In this document: piece by piece, positions 52,113 to 61,820 of the stretch
Position numbering within the stretch: position 1 is the first letter of the stretch
Layout of the letters: every line of letters begins with the position of its first letter
From: UBA8337 sp965658615
GTDB taxonomy: Bacteria > Pseudomonadota > Alphaproteobacteria > RS24
Direction of reading: 5' to 3'
Assembly (NCBI GenBank): GCA_965658615.1
Contig: CBFHSX010000004.1
Location: 5,861-69,860 of the forward strand
DNA: 64,000 nt
Position numbers and translations under genes: made by a program
Notes under the pieces: generated by a model
Seen by the model: only the letters and a program-made list of their open reading frames with translations
Database searches by the model: none
What the model was told of the DNA's origin: nothing

Positions 52113-53951
52113 GTGAGCCAACACGCCGCCGAGAGTGACGCAATCGACGTCACGCATAATCAGCGCCATGATGTGCAAGCGCGCTATCAGGCGCGCCGCT
52201 CGCGCTCCATCGCCCTCATTGAGCGCATGCTGCGCAGCTATCTGCGCCCCTATTTATGGCTGCTCGGCCTGTCGATCCTGGCCAATGTGATTATCGCCGC
52301 CACAACAGGTGCCCTGCCCTGGTTTATCCAGCAGGCGATTGATGAGGTGTTCACCGAGAAAAACGAGACCATGCTGCTGCTCATTCCGGCCGGTGTGGTG
52401 GCCATATCGCTGGTTAAGGGACTGGCGACTTATGGCTCCAATGTGATTATGAATTTTGTCGGCCAACGCTCGACCGCCAATTTGCAGCGCGACTTATTTG
52501 CCCGTCTGGTGCATGGCGATTTGGCTTATGTGTCGTCGCAACATACCGGTGCCTATATTTCGATTTTCATGAATGATGCGACGCGCTTGCGCGACACGGT
52601 CTCCAATATCATCATCGCACTGGTGCGGCATTTGCTGACCATTATCGCGCTGATTGCTTTCATGTTTACGATTAACTGGCATTTGGCACTGATTTACACA
52701 ATCATCGTTGTGCCCATGGGTATCTCTTCGATGCGGCGGCTGGGGCGTGTCACCCGCACCGCCTCGCGCCAAAGCCTTGAGGAAACCGGCGGGCTGTCAA
52801 CATTGATTGCCGAGACACTGGGGGGCTTGCGTATCGTCAAAGCCTATGGGCAAGAGCGTGACCAGATTGCCCGCGCCGGCTCCACCATTGACCGTGTGCT
52901 CGAATTTACCATGCGCGCCATACGCGCCCGCGCCGCCGCCAGCCCCGCCATTGAGGCACTGGCCGGTGTCGCTGTCGGGGCGATTATCTTTGTCGGTGGC
53001 TATCAATCCATGCAGGGTAATTTGACGGCGGGTGAATTTATGGGCTTCATCACGGCGCTGCTGGCGGTCTATCAACCGCTCCGCTCGGTCGCCAATATGC
53101 AGACCATTTTGCAAGAGGGTGTCTCAGCCGGTACGCGCGTCTTTGCCATTCTCGACCAGCATGATGCGGTGGTCGATGCGCGTGACGCCAAAACCCTCAA
53201 GGTTAACCGGGCCAGCCTGCGCTTCGACAATGTCGTCTTCCGATATGAAGGGCGTAACTTGCCCGCGCTGAACGGCGTCAGTATTGACGCGCCCGCCGGC
53301 CAGACCATTGCGCTGGTCGGTGCCTCGGGTTCGGGCAAATCCACGCTTTTGAATTTGGTGCTGCGGTTTTTCGATGCCAATACGGGCCGGATTGAAATTG
53401 ACGGGCAGGATATTCGCGCCGTAACCTTGGAAAGCCTGCGCGCCGCCACGGCTTTGGTGACGCAAGACCCGTTTTTGTTCGACGACACAATCGCCAATAA
53501 TATCGCCTATGGCACACCCGATGCGACGCACGCCGATATTGAGCAAGCGGCGCGGCAAGCAGCGGCCCATGAGTTTATCACGGCCATGCCCGAGGGCTAT
53601 GAAACCCGCGTCGGTGAGAGCGGCTTGCGCCTGTCGGGCGGTCAAAAGCAGCGCATTGCCATTGCCCGCGCCATGTTGAAGGACGCGCCCATCCTGCTGC
53701 TCGACGAAGCCACTTCGGCGCTCGATACAGCATCGGAACAAAAAGTGCAGCAAGCGCTCAACGTGCTGATGCAGGGCCGCACCTCGCTGGTCATCGCGCA
53801 TCGGCTGTCAACCATTATGCACGCCGACCGCATTTTCGTTATGCGGGAGGGCCAAGTGGTGGAAGACGGCAAGCACGATGATTTGTTGGCGCAAGGCGGC
53901 GTTTACGCCGATCTCTATGACAAGCAATTCAGCAATGAGGCCGGTGGATGA
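52113..53951 (+). CDS. Lipid A export-type ABC transporter (MsbA-like), permease and ATPase fused
   Basis: The half-transporter has an N-terminal six-helix membrane domain and a C-terminal ATPase. Visible are Walker A GASGSGKST (403-411), the signature LSGGQKQRIAIARA and Walker B ILLLDEATSALD. Length is 612 residues. The start is GTG at 52113 after AGAGGG. Its stop overlaps kdtA by four bases, and kdtA-lpxK follow, so lipid A-core flipping is the likely job. A TATAAA stretch at 52074 suggests a promoter. Confidence 0.92.
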   Translation: MSQHAAESDAIDVTHNQRHDVQARYQARRSRSIALIERMLRSYLRPYLWLLGLSILANVIIAATTGALPWFIQQAIDEVFTEKNETMLLLIPAGVVAISLVKGLATYGSNVIMNFVGQRSTANLQRDLFARLVHGDLAYVSSQHTGAYISIFMNDATRLRDTVSNIIIALVRHLLTIIALIAFMFTINWHLALIYTIIVVPMGISSMRRLGRVTRTASRQSLEETGGLSTLIAETLGGLRIVKAYGQERDQIARAGSTIDRVLEFTMRAIRARAAASPAIEALAGVAVGAIIFVGGYQSMQGNLTAGEFMGFITALLAVYQPLRSVANMQTILQEGVSAGTRVFAILDQHDAVVDARDAKTLKVNRASLRFDNVVFRYEGRNLPALNGVSIDAPAGQTIALVGASGSGKSTLLNLVLRFFDANTGRIEIDGQDIRAVTLESLRAATALVTQDPFLFDDTIANNIAYGTPDATHADIEQAARQAAAHEFITAMPEGYETRVGESGLRLSGGQKQRIAIARAMLKDAPILLLDEATSALDTASEQKVQQALNVLMQGRTSLVIAHRLSTIMHADRIFVMREGQVVEDGKHDDLLAQGGVYADLYDKQFSNEAGG

Positions 53952-55279
53952 CGCCACTTCGACTATATCGGTTTCTGGTATTTTTGGCCGGGCCGATATT
54001 GCGCCTCGGCCTGATGCGGCGCGCCCGAAAGGGCCGCGAGGACAAAGCCAGACTGCGCGAAAAACTTGGACATGCATCACTGAAACGGCCGCCCGCGCCG
54101 CTTATCTGGATACATGCAGCAAGTGTCGGCGAGACGATTTCCGTGCTGCCGCTGATCGGCGATATTCTCGAAAGCCGCCCGGCGCAAAGCGTGCTGCTGA
54201 CCACGGGCACAGTGACGGCCGCTGCGACTATTGCCAAATTTCAAACCGCGCATCCCGATATGCGCGCCCGACTGCGCCATCAATATGCGCCGCTTGACCG
54301 ACGCAATTGGATCGGTCGCTTTCTCGATCACTGGAAACCGGATGCGGCGTTTTGGGTTGAGAGCGAGATTTGGCCGAATATGGTGCTGGCTTGCGAGGCG
54401 CGCCGTATTCCGCTCATTATGTTGAATGGCCGCCTGTCACCGCGTTCGTTTCATCGCTGGCGGCGCATGAAGCGCACGGCACAAAGACTGCTCGGTCGTT
54501 TCAGCCTGCTGATGGCGCAGGATAATATGACGGCGGAAAGGCTGCGCGCGCTCGGTCTCGACGATATTTTTACACCGGGTAATTTGAAGCTCGACGCGCC
54601 GCCCTTGCCGCATGATGGGGCGATGCTGGCTGATTTGCAGGCACAGCTGAACGGCCGGCCGGTCTGGCTGGCAGCCAGCACCCATCCGGGCGAAGAAAAG
54701 CAAATCGCCGACGCGCATGGCATTATCGCCAACGCCTATCCCAATGCGCTGACGCTGATTGCACCGCGCCATCCCAATCGCGGCAATGCGCTGGCGGCGG
54801 AGCTAAGAAAAGCCGGGGTCAATCTGGCGCAGCGCAGCGCCAATGAGCCGCTGACGCCTGAAACACAGATTTATCTGCTCGACACGCTGGGCGAGTTGGG
54901 GCTGTTTTACCGGCTGGTCGATATTACGCTGATGGGCGGCACGCTGATACCGCATGGGGGGCAGAACCCGATTGAAGCGGCGCGCCTCGATTGCGCTATC
55001 CTGCACGGACCGCATATTGAGAATTTTCAGGAAATGTTTGATACGCTGACCGCGCGCCAAGCGACCGGCGCGATTTCTGACAGCGCCACATTGGCGACAC
55101 AAGTGCGCGCGCTATTGGATAATCCGGCACAGGCGCAACAAATGGCCAATGCCGCCATCGCCTATGCCGAAGCCATGAGCGGCACACGCGCGCGCGTGAT
55201 GGAATTGATCGCGCCTTATTTGGCCGACCCCGCCGCCACGCCGAGCGCGCCGAAAGTGCTGGAGGCGCATGATGGCTGA
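53948..55279 (+). CDS. kdtA: 3-deoxy-D-manno-octulosonic acid transferase
   Basis: KdtA (WaaA) adds Kdo to lipid IVA at the cytoplasmic face of the inner membrane. The 443-residue GT-B protein has an N-terminal membrane anchor, WIHAASVGETISVLPLI (about 55-71), WVESEIWPNMVLACEARRI and the C-terminal GGTLIPHGGQNPIEAARL. It overlaps msbA by four bases and lpxK by several. Whether it adds one or two Kdo residues cannot be read from sequence. Confidence 0.96.
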   Translation: MTPLRLYRFLVFLAGPILRLGLMRRARKGREDKARLREKLGHASLKRPPAPLIWIHAASVGETISVLPLIGDILESRPAQSVLLTTGTVTAAATIAKFQTAHPDMRARLRHQYAPLDRRNWIGRFLDHWKPDAAFWVESEIWPNMVLACEARRIPLIMLNGRLSPRSFHRWRRMKRTAQRLLGRFSLLMAQDNMTAERLRALGLDDIFTPGNLKLDAPPLPHDGAMLADLQAQLNGRPVWLAASTHPGEEKQIADAHGIIANAYPNALTLIAPRHPNRGNALAAELRKAGVNLAQRSANEPLTPETQIYLLDTLGELGLFYRLVDITLMGGTLIPHGGQNPIEAARLDCAILHGPHIENFQEMFDTLTARQATGAISDSATLATQVRALLDNPAQAQQMANAAIAYAEAMSGTRARVMELIAPYLADPAATPSAPKVLEAHDG

Positions 55280-56291
55280 GCCGCGTTTTTGGCAGGGCAA
55301 AAACCATCCGCTGAGCCTCGCTTTGACACCGCTCAGTTGGCTATATGGTGGGCTGGAAGCACTGCGCCGCAAATTCTCACAGCCCCAACACCCGGGCAAG
55401 CCTGTCATTTGCATCGGCAATTTGACCGCCGGCGGGGCCGGCAAAACGCCGACTGTCGAATGGCTCATGGCCCAATTGCGAACCAATGGCCTGACACCTG
55501 CCATACTGTCACGCGGTTATGGGGGCACTGAAAAAGGTCCGCTTCGGGTCGACACAAAAATTCATGACGCCACACAAGTCGGCGACGAACCGCTTATGCT
55601 GGCGCAGGACACACCCGTCTATATCGGCGCCGACCGGATGGCCAGCCTGCGCCTCGCCGTGCACGACGGGCATGATGTGTTGGTCAAGGATGACGGGTTT
55701 CAAAACCCCGCTTTAGCGCATCATTTCAATCTGATTGTCGTCGACGGTGCCAGCGGGCTGGGCAATGGACGGCTTTTGCCGGCCGGGCCACTGCGCCAAA
55801 GGCTTGCCGTCGGCATCGGCAAGCTCGATGCGCTGCTGGTTATTGGCGCGCCCACCCACGCATCGCTGCCACCCTTGCGCGCCGCGCTCGATAAAATCGG
55901 CAAACCGGTTTTCACCGCCGCCATTGCCGCAACCCAATTGGGCAGCGGGCCGGTGCACGCTTTTTGCGGCATTGCCAAACCGGAAAAATTTCGGGCCAGC
56001 CTTGCGGCGCAGGGCTATGAGGTCAAAGCGATGAGTGCTTTTGCCGACCACCATAATTTCACCGAGGCCGAAGCGGCCAAATTGCTGGACAGTAAATTGC
56101 CCCTCATCACCACGCAAAAAGACATGGCGCGCTTGCACGGGGCTGCGGCCAATTCGGCGCGTGGGCGTTTGGCAGCGCGCGCCGCCACCCTACCCATCGC
56201 CCTGACGATTGACGATGAAGCGGCTTTGGTCGCGTTGATAAAATCCGCTTTGGCCGAAAAACAGGCCAATCAGCTTTATAAATCCTATTGA
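55272..56291 (+). CDS. lpxK: Tetraacyldisaccharide 4'-kinase
   Basis: LpxK phosphorylates the 4' position of lipid A disaccharide. The protein (339 residues) has an N-terminal membrane anchor, the P-loop NLTAGGAGKTPTVEWLM (about 53-69), SRGYGG, and a Walker-like VKDDGFQNPALAHHF. GGAGG at 55261-55265 favours ATG 55272 over 55269. It overlaps the end of kdtA and converges on the M23 gene with a seven-base overlap. The DUF374 acyltransferase gene sometimes found in this operon is absent. Confidence 0.95.
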   Translation: MAEPRFWQGKNHPLSLALTPLSWLYGGLEALRRKFSQPQHPGKPVICIGNLTAGGAGKTPTVEWLMAQLRTNGLTPAILSRGYGGTEKGPLRVDTKIHDATQVGDEPLMLAQDTPVYIGADRMASLRLAVHDGHDVLVKDDGFQNPALAHHFNLIVVDGASGLGNGRLLPAGPLRQRLAVGIGKLDALLVIGAPTHASLPPLRAALDKIGKPVFTAAIAATQLGSGPVHAFCGIAKPEKFRASLAAQGYEVKAMSAFADHHNFTEAEAAKLLDSKLPLITTQKDMARLHGAAANSARGRLAARAATLPIALTIDDEAALVALIKSALAEKQANQLYKSY

Positions 56292-57112
56292 GTGTTTTCA
56301 GGCGCGGCGCTGACAACCAGCGCCGGGTCGATACGTTGGCCGCGCCAGAACATGCGCCAGTCGAGATGCGGCCCGGTCGAACGGCCGGTTGAGCCGACTG
56401 TGGCGATCATATCCCCCGCCTTCACCTCGTCACCGACCTCAACCTCGAGCGTGTCGAGATGCATATAGGCTGAGGTCAGTTTCAGCCCGTGATCGATGAA
56501 AATCAGCCCGCCCTCAAAATACATATCCGGCTCGGCCAATGTGACCTTGCCGGGGGCCGGGGCGATGACCTTTGTGCCGCGCGGCGCGGCAATATCAATT
56601 CCGAAATGCGGGCGGCGCGGCTCGCCATTATAAAAACGCTGACTGCCATAAACACCGCTAATGCGGCCTTTCACGGGCCAGATAAAATCCTCGATGAAAT
56701 CGGCGCGCCGCGAGTCAATCGCGCGCGCCGCGCGTTTCAATTTGCCACCCCGAATGATACGCGGCAGCGCTTCCTCGGGCGGATTGACCATGGCGGGCGG
56801 CAGGCCGTCAATGCGCTGAATGTTATAGCTGCGCTTTTCGAGCTGCACCGGCACGGTGCGCGCCTTGCCATTGCGGGTGAATATAATCTCATGCGCCAGC
56901 TTGGCATCGCGGCCAAAACCCAGAACGGTGTGGCCTTTTACGACCGGCAGCGTCTCGCCATTCAACGCAATTTGCGTGCCCTTGGTCAGCGCCAACACCA
57001 CCAGACCACCTTGCGTAAACGCGCCGGTTGCGCCGCGCACATAATCTTGCGGCAGCTCCAGCGCATTTGCCGGCGCTATGAAGAGCAGCAAGGCCAGCGC
57101 GATTTTATGCAT
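56285..57112 (-). CDS. Periplasmic M23 (LytM-domain) protein with HLD motif
   Basis: The 275-residue protein has a signal peptide (MHKIALALLLFIAPANALEL) and a C-terminal peptidase M23 domain. The first zinc motif HFGID (H169, D173) and the YMHL His (H218) are present. The usual final HxH is HLD (H249, L250, D251) in STGPHLDWRMFW, so one zinc ligand is Asp instead of His. It may be a weak endopeptidase or an amidase activator. It overlaps DUF2093 upstream by eight bases, and the stop overlaps lpxK. Confidence 0.82.
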   Translation of the reverse strand: MHKIALALLLFIAPANALELPQDYVRGATGAFTQGGLVVLALTKGTQIALNGETLPVVKGHTVLGFGRDAKLAHEIIFTRNGKARTVPVQLEKRSYNIQRIDGLPPAMVNPPEEALPRIIRGGKLKRAARAIDSRRADFIEDFIWPVKGRISGVYGSQRFYNGEPRRPHFGIDIAAPRGTKVIAPAPGKVTLAEPDMYFEGGLIFIDHGLKLTSAYMHLDTLEVEVGDEVKAGDMIATVGSTGRSTGPHLDWRMFWRGQRIDPALVVSAAPENTQ

Positions 57113-57305
57113 TTTCGGCGTGCGCCAATTCGGCTTGCAAGGACACATCAGCATCGGCATAGGCTTCCTGCCGATCGACACTCCAATAGCGCAAATCATC
57201 CAGCGCAATCTCTTTGCCGGTCACCGCACAGAGCACGAAAGCGCCCGGCATCATTACTTCAAAATCGCCATCGAGATATTTCAGCTTGGCTTCGCCACCG
57301 ACCAT
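57105..57305 (-). CDS. DUF2093 family small protein
   Basis: The 66-residue protein matches DUF2093, a small alphaproteobacterial family: EAKLKYLDGDFEVMMPGAFV, then LCAVTGKEIALDDLRYWSVD and RQEAYA. I chose the start at 57305 because AGGAG lies seven bases upstream; the longer frame from 57488 is spurious. The two Cys of the full family are reduced to one visible (LCAVTG). It lies between xseA and the M23 gene in the minus direction. Function is unknown. Confidence 0.82.
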   Translation of the reverse strand: MVGGEAKLKYLDGDFEVMMPGAFVLCAVTGKEIALDDLRYWSVDRQEAYADADVSLQAELAHAENA

Positions 57306-57333
57306 TGCGGTCTCCTTTTTCATCTTCGCGCCG

Positions 57334-58779
57334 CTACAATAATTGACCTTGCCCGTCATCACCAGACGGTTTTGCAGGCTTTTTGCGGCTTTGCTTTTTG
57401 GTCGCCTTGACGCGGCGCGCGGCCTCATCACCGCCCTCAACCCGCGCCGCGACGCGTCCCTCATTGGCGAGGCGAATATCCAATGCATCCCCTGCCGCCA
57501 CTTGCGCCGGCACCCGAAGCGGCTTGCCGCTCATATCCAGCACCAACGCGAAGCCGCGTTCCAGAACGCTTTCATGACTGAGCAGGCGCAATTGTCGCGC
57601 CGCGCCGTCTAGCCTGGCGGCGTCGCGTTCCAGCCTATGGCGGGCGCCGCTTTGGGCGCGCTGCACAAAACCGGCAAGGCGTTCGCTTTGCAGGCGAATT
57701 TGCCCCTGCAAAGATGTCGGGGTAAGACGCGCTGCCGCGCGGCCTAGGCGCGCCATATGCACAGCGCTATTGGCCTGCAAAGCACCGCCCAGCCTTTGTC
57801 CCATTGTGTCGAGCTTTTGCGTCGGCAGGGCCAGCATATCCTCCAATTTTGGCAACCCGCGGGCCAGACCGGTCAAATGGCTGCGCTCGCGTTCCAGATA
57901 ACGCCCTTGCGCGCGCAATAGCCGCCCCTGAAGCTCAGCCAGATTGGCTTGCAAATCGGCGCGGACCGGCACGGCCATCTCAGCCGCCGCCGTCGGCGTC
58001 GGGGCGCGGCGATCGGCCGTGTAATCGATCAGCGTCGTATCGGTCTCATGGCCGACGGCAGAAATAAGCGGGATATCCGATTGCGCGGCTGTGCGCGCCA
58101 CAATTTCTTCGTTAAAGCCCCATAGATCTTCGAGGCTGCCGCCGCCGCGCGCGACAATCAACACATCGGGGCGCGGGATATCACCATCCGGCGCAAGCGC
58201 GTTAAAACCGGCAATGGCGCGAGCCACTTCTGCAGCGCAGGTCTCGCCCTGCACGCGTACCGGCCAGACCAGCACATGGCGCGGAAACCGGTCGGACAGC
58301 CGGTGCAAAATATCGCGGATAACCGCGCCGGACGGACTGGTCACCACGCCAATCGTTTCGGGCAAATAGGGCAAGGGTTTTTTGCGCGCCGCGTCGAACA
58401 AGCCTTCGGCAGCGAGTTGTTTCTTCCGCGCCTCCAACAGCGCCATCAGCGCGCCCTCACCGGCCGGTTCCATGGCGTCGACGACAAGTTGATAGCGCGA
58501 TTGACCGGGGAAAGTTGTCATTTTGCCGGTCAGAATGACCTCCAAACCCTGTTCGGGCTGCATCGCCAGCTTGGCGGCATTGCCTTTCCACATAACGCTT
58601 GCGAGCACGGCTTTATCGTCTTTCACATCGAAATAGAGATGCCCCGAAGCGGGCCGCGCCACGCGCCCCAATTCGCCGCGCACCCGCACCCGTCCAAAAC
58701 TGTCCTCGACCAGCCGTTTGACTTGCCCTGACAGTTCGGAGACGCTGAGTTCCACAAGATTGTCACCAAGCTGGCTCAT
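57334..58779 (-). CDS. xseA: Exodeoxyribonuclease VII large subunit
   Basis: XseA with XseB degrades single-stranded DNA. The 481-residue protein has an N-terminal OB-fold (FGRVRVRGELGRVARPASGH), the catalytic region with IGVVTSPSGAVIRDILHRL, ARGGGSLEDLWGFNEE and ISAVGHETDTTLIDYTADRR, and a coiled-coil C-terminus ending in a Lys/Arg-rich tail. I chose the ATG at 58779; the longer frame to 58965 crosses the divergent purD promoter. xseB is not here. Confidence 0.95.
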   Translation of the reverse strand: MSQLGDNLVELSVSELSGQVKRLVEDSFGRVRVRGELGRVARPASGHLYFDVKDDKAVLASVMWKGNAAKLAMQPEQGLEVILTGKMTTFPGQSRYQLVVDAMEPAGEGALMALLEARKKQLAAEGLFDAARKKPLPYLPETIGVVTSPSGAVIRDILHRLSDRFPRHVLVWPVRVQGETCAAEVARAIAGFNALAPDGDIPRPDVLIVARGGGSLEDLWGFNEEIVARTAAQSDIPLISAVGHETDTTLIDYTADRRAPTPTAAAEMAVPVRADLQANLAELQGRLLRAQGRYLERERSHLTGLARGLPKLEDMLALPTQKLDTMGQRLGGALQANSAVHMARLGRAAARLTPTSLQGQIRLQSERLAGFVQRAQSGARHRLERDAARLDGAARQLRLLSHESVLERGFALVLDMSGKPLRVPAQVAAGDALDIRLANEGRVAARVEGGDEAARRVKATKKQSRKKPAKPSGDDGQGQLL

Positions 58780-58911
58780 TTTTCGCGGTTTTTCCTCTCT
58801 ACCGAATTTATCCGGCCCGATGGCTATGGTAAAACATTGGCACGAGCGATTCCTGCCCGTCATGTGCGTAACATGGCATGGTTTGCACATGAAAAAAATA
58901 GAGGGACACAT

Positions 58912-60204
58912 ATGGCTGATACAAAACGGACAATTTTGGTGCTGGGCGCGGGCGGGCGCGAACACGCTTTATGCTGGAAAATCGCGCAAAGCCCGCTGCT
59001 CGAAAAACTCTATTGTGCGCCCGGCAATGGCGGCACAGGCGCAGTGGCCGAAAACACGGCCTTAGACGCGGCCGACCATGCCGCCGTCATCGCCTTTTGC
59101 CGCGATAAGGGCGTTGACCTGGTCGTCATCGGGCCGGAAGCGCCTTTGGTCGCAGGCTTGGCGGATGATCTGGCGGCCGCCAAGATCGCCGCTTTCGGGC
59201 CGGGAAAAATAGCCGCCCAGCTTGAAGGCTCGAAGGGCTATACGAAAGATCTGTGCGCCGAAGCCAATATTCCGACCGCCGCTTATGGGCGCTTCGACAA
59301 TGCCTGCGCCGCGCTTGAATATCTCGATGCGCAACAAGCCCCGATTGTCGTGAAGGCCGATGGGCTGGCCGCCGGTAAGGGCGTGATTATTGCTGAGGAT
59401 ATGAAGACCGCAAAAGACGCGGTCGAGGATATTTTCGACGGGGCCTTTGGCGATGCCGGGGCTGAATTGGTGGTCGAGGAATTTATGACCGGCGAAGAAG
59501 CCAGCTTTTTCGTGCTTTGCGATGGCGAGACGGCTCTGCCCTTGGCCACGGCGCAAGACCATAAGCGCGTCGGCGATGGCGATATTGGCCCCAATACAGG
59601 CGGTATGGGCGCCTATTCACCGGCCAGGATTATGACCCCGGCTTTGATTGATGAAGCGATGGAAAAAATCATCCAGCCGACCCTGGCCGCCATGGCGCGG
59701 CGCGGCGCGCCCTATCGCGGTGTGCTTTATGCCGGCCTGATGCTGACGCCGGATGGCCCGAAGCTGGTCGAATATAATGCCCGCTTTGGCGATCCGGAAT
59801 GCCAAGTGCTGATGATGCGCCTGAAATCCGACATTGTGCCGGCTTTGGAGGCCGCCGCTTCCGGCACGCTGAAAGACATGGCGCTGCAGTGGCATGATGA
59901 GGTGGCGATGACCGTGGTCATGGCGGCGAACGGCTATCCGGGCACTTATGACAAAGGCAGCGTGATCGGCGGGTTGGACGCGGTCAGCGATGAGAGCGTT
60001 GTGTTTCACGCCGGCACTGCGCGCGATGCGGACGGCACGGTGACAGCGACAGGCGGGCGCGTGCTCAATGTAACGGCGCGCGGCAAAACAGTGGCGCAAG
60101 CGCAGGCAAATGCTTATGCTGGCGTCGATACGATTGACTGGCCGCAGGGTTTTTGTCGCCGTGATATCGGCTATAGGGAAATAGCGCGCGAGCAGCGCGA
60201 CTGA
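58912..60204 (+). CDS. purD: Phosphoribosylamine--glycine ligase
   Basis: PurD makes GAR in purine synthesis and uses glycine, linking to the gcv system elsewhere in the window. The 430-residue ATP-grasp protein has KRTILVLGAGGREHALCWK at the start, IVVKADGLAAGKGVIIAED, and GGMGAYSPARIMTP. The start at 58912 follows GAGGGA. purD divergent from xseA is conserved in alphaproteobacteria. All family segments appear intact. Confidence 0.97.
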   Translation: MADTKRTILVLGAGGREHALCWKIAQSPLLEKLYCAPGNGGTGAVAENTALDAADHAAVIAFCRDKGVDLVVIGPEAPLVAGLADDLAAAKIAAFGPGKIAAQLEGSKGYTKDLCAEANIPTAAYGRFDNACAALEYLDAQQAPIVVKADGLAAGKGVIIAEDMKTAKDAVEDIFDGAFGDAGAELVVEEFMTGEEASFFVLCDGETALPLATAQDHKRVGDGDIGPNTGGMGAYSPARIMTPALIDEAMEKIIQPTLAAMARRGAPYRGVLYAGLMLTPDGPKLVEYNARFGDPECQVLMMRLKSDIVPALEAAASGTLKDMALQWHDEVAMTVVMAANGYPGTYDKGSVIGGLDAVSDESVVFHAGTARDADGTVTATGGRVLNVTARGKTVAQAQANAYAGVDTIDWPQGFCRRDIGYREIAREQRD

Positions 60205-60244
60205 TCGAAAGGCGCGCCGCGCCGCTTGTTTGGGGGAGAAACAC

Positions 60245-61321
60245 ATGCAGGATCAAGGCGTCGAAAAATTTGGCGGCACAAAGGATGTGGCCGATACGCA
60301 TAAGTTTGATGAGAAGAAACTCGAAGCCTATGCCGCTGCGCATGTCGAGGGTTTTGAAGGACCGATGGAAGTGCGCCAGTTTAAAGGCGGCCAATCCAAC
60401 CCGACTTATCAGCTTGTTACGCCCACAAAAAAATATGTGATGCGCCGCAAGCCGCCCGGCAAACTCTTGCCCTCGGCCCATGCGGTGGACCGCGAATATA
60501 AAGTCATCACGGCGCTGAACAGTATCGGCTTTCCGGTGCCGCGCACATATTGCCTGTGCGAAGATGAAAGCGTTACCGGCACGATGTTTTATATTATGGA
60601 TATGGTTGAAGGGCGTATTCTTTGGGATCCGCTGCTGCCGGATATTCCGAAAGAGGGCCGCCGACCGATTTTTGAGGCGAAAATCAAGACGCTGGCCGAA
60701 TTGCACAATGCCGATTACAAAGCCATCGGCCTAGGAGATTTCGGCAAGGAAGGCGATTATTTCGCGCGGCAAATCTCGCGTTGGACCAAGCAATATCAGC
60801 TCTCCGAGACGCAGGAAATCACCAGCATGAATAAGCTCATTGACTGGCTGCCAGCCAATATTCCCGGCAGCGATGAGGTGTCGATTGTGCATGGCGATTA
60901 CCGCCTCGACAATATGGTACTGCACCCGAGCGAGCCGAAAGTCGCCGCCGTGCTGGACTGGGAATTGTCAACGCTGGGCCACCCGCTGGGTGATTTTACC
61001 TATCACCTGATGCAATGGTATATGCCGGACGGTGCGGGCAGCACCAATACACTGCTGGGCTGCGATTTTGAAGGGCTGAACATTCCCAGTGCCGAAGAAT
61101 ATACGCGGGCTTATTGCGAGGCGACACAGCGCGACGGCATTGAAAATCTCGATTATTACATCGCTTATAATATGTTCCGTCTTGCCGGTATTCTGCAAGG
61201 CATTGTCGGCCGCGTGCGCGACGGCACAGCCTCCAACGCCCACGCCGCCGCCATGGCCGATCGCGTCAAACCCCTATCGGATATGGCCTGGGAATACGCA
61301 CTGCGCGCAGGGGCGGTATAA
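60245..61321 (+). CDS. APH-like phosphotransferase family protein
   Basis: The 358-residue kinase-like protein has an aminoglycoside-phosphotransferase fold: catalytic loop SIVHGDYRLDNMVLHP and metal-binding VLDWELSTLGHPLGDFTYHL. This group usually lies next to acyl-CoA dehydrogenase genes and resembles the kinase part of human ACAD10/11, where hydroxyacyl-CoA phosphorylation is implicated. That function is an inference here. GGGGGAGA precedes the ATG at 60245. It is 40 bases after purD. Confidence 0.82.
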   Translation: MQDQGVEKFGGTKDVADTHKFDEKKLEAYAAAHVEGFEGPMEVRQFKGGQSNPTYQLVTPTKKYVMRRKPPGKLLPSAHAVDREYKVITALNSIGFPVPRTYCLCEDESVTGTMFYIMDMVEGRILWDPLLPDIPKEGRRPIFEAKIKTLAELHNADYKAIGLGDFGKEGDYFARQISRWTKQYQLSETQEITSMNKLIDWLPANIPGSDEVSIVHGDYRLDNMVLHPSEPKVAAVLDWELSTLGHPLGDFTYHLMQWYMPDGAGSTNTLLGCDFEGLNIPSAEEYTRAYCEATQRDGIENLDYYIAYNMFRLAGILQGIVGRVRDGTASNAHAAAMADRVKPLSDMAWEYALRAGAV

Positions 61322-61348
61322 GCACTTACCGAGCGTTAGCGAGGTCTA

Positions 61349-61373
61349 GTGCGCCTCCAAAGGGGCGAAGCAC
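61349..61373. other. Imperfect hairpin between convergent genes
   Basis: GTGC and GCAC enclose an inner GCC/GGGC pairing, between the kinase stop at 61321 and the stop of the coiled-coil gene at 61387. Without a T run it is only a weak terminator candidate. Confidence 0.2.
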
Positions 61374-61386
61374 AATCGCCACCGCC

Positions 61387-61761
61387 CTATACCCACCAAT
61401 AGATGAACACCCCCATAACGATGATAATGGTCAGGGAGTGCAATGCCGAATTAGCATAAATGGCACGCGTGACATCGGTTTTGTTGCTTTTCAAACTGCC
61501 CTCGACACGCGCTTCCATGCGCAGGAAATCCTTGCCGAGATCATCAAGCTGCACCCGCGCCAATGTCGCGCGCGTATCAGCATCCTCGCGCAAGGTAAAG
61601 ATTGAGGCATTGAACTCGTTTCTCAATTTATCTTCCAAAGCGTCCAAATCCTCGACCGAGCTGCCGCGCAATTCAATTTGCTCGGCCAAAAACATGGCCT
61701 GCATTTCAGCCATACCTGTTTGTTTTGCACCGATGATGAATTTCTTTTTGTCGAAAGTCAT
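61387..61761 (-). CDS. Coiled-coil protein with a C-terminal membrane anchor
   Basis: The 124-residue protein has a helical, heptad-rich middle (about 30-95, with EDLDALEDKLRNEFNASIFT) and one membrane helix at the very end (about 107-124, LHSLTIIIVMGVFIYWWV). This tail-anchored layout resembles the DUF1640/CCDC90 family, which includes the mitochondrial MCUR1 and yeast Fmp32, but I see no decisive motif. AGGGAT precedes the ATG. It stands alone between convergent and same-strand genes. Confidence 0.7.
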   Translation of the reverse strand: MTFDKKKFIIGAKQTGMAEMQAMFLAEQIELRGSSVEDLDALEDKLRNEFNASIFTLREDADTRATLARVQLDDLGKDFLRMEARVEGSLKSNKTDVTRAIYANSALHSLTIIIVMGVFIYWWV

Positions 61762-61820
61762 GAGATCCCTTTTTATTTTTGTTGCCTGTAGGCTAACACG
61801 AAATGCAGGAAGAGGGGCAA

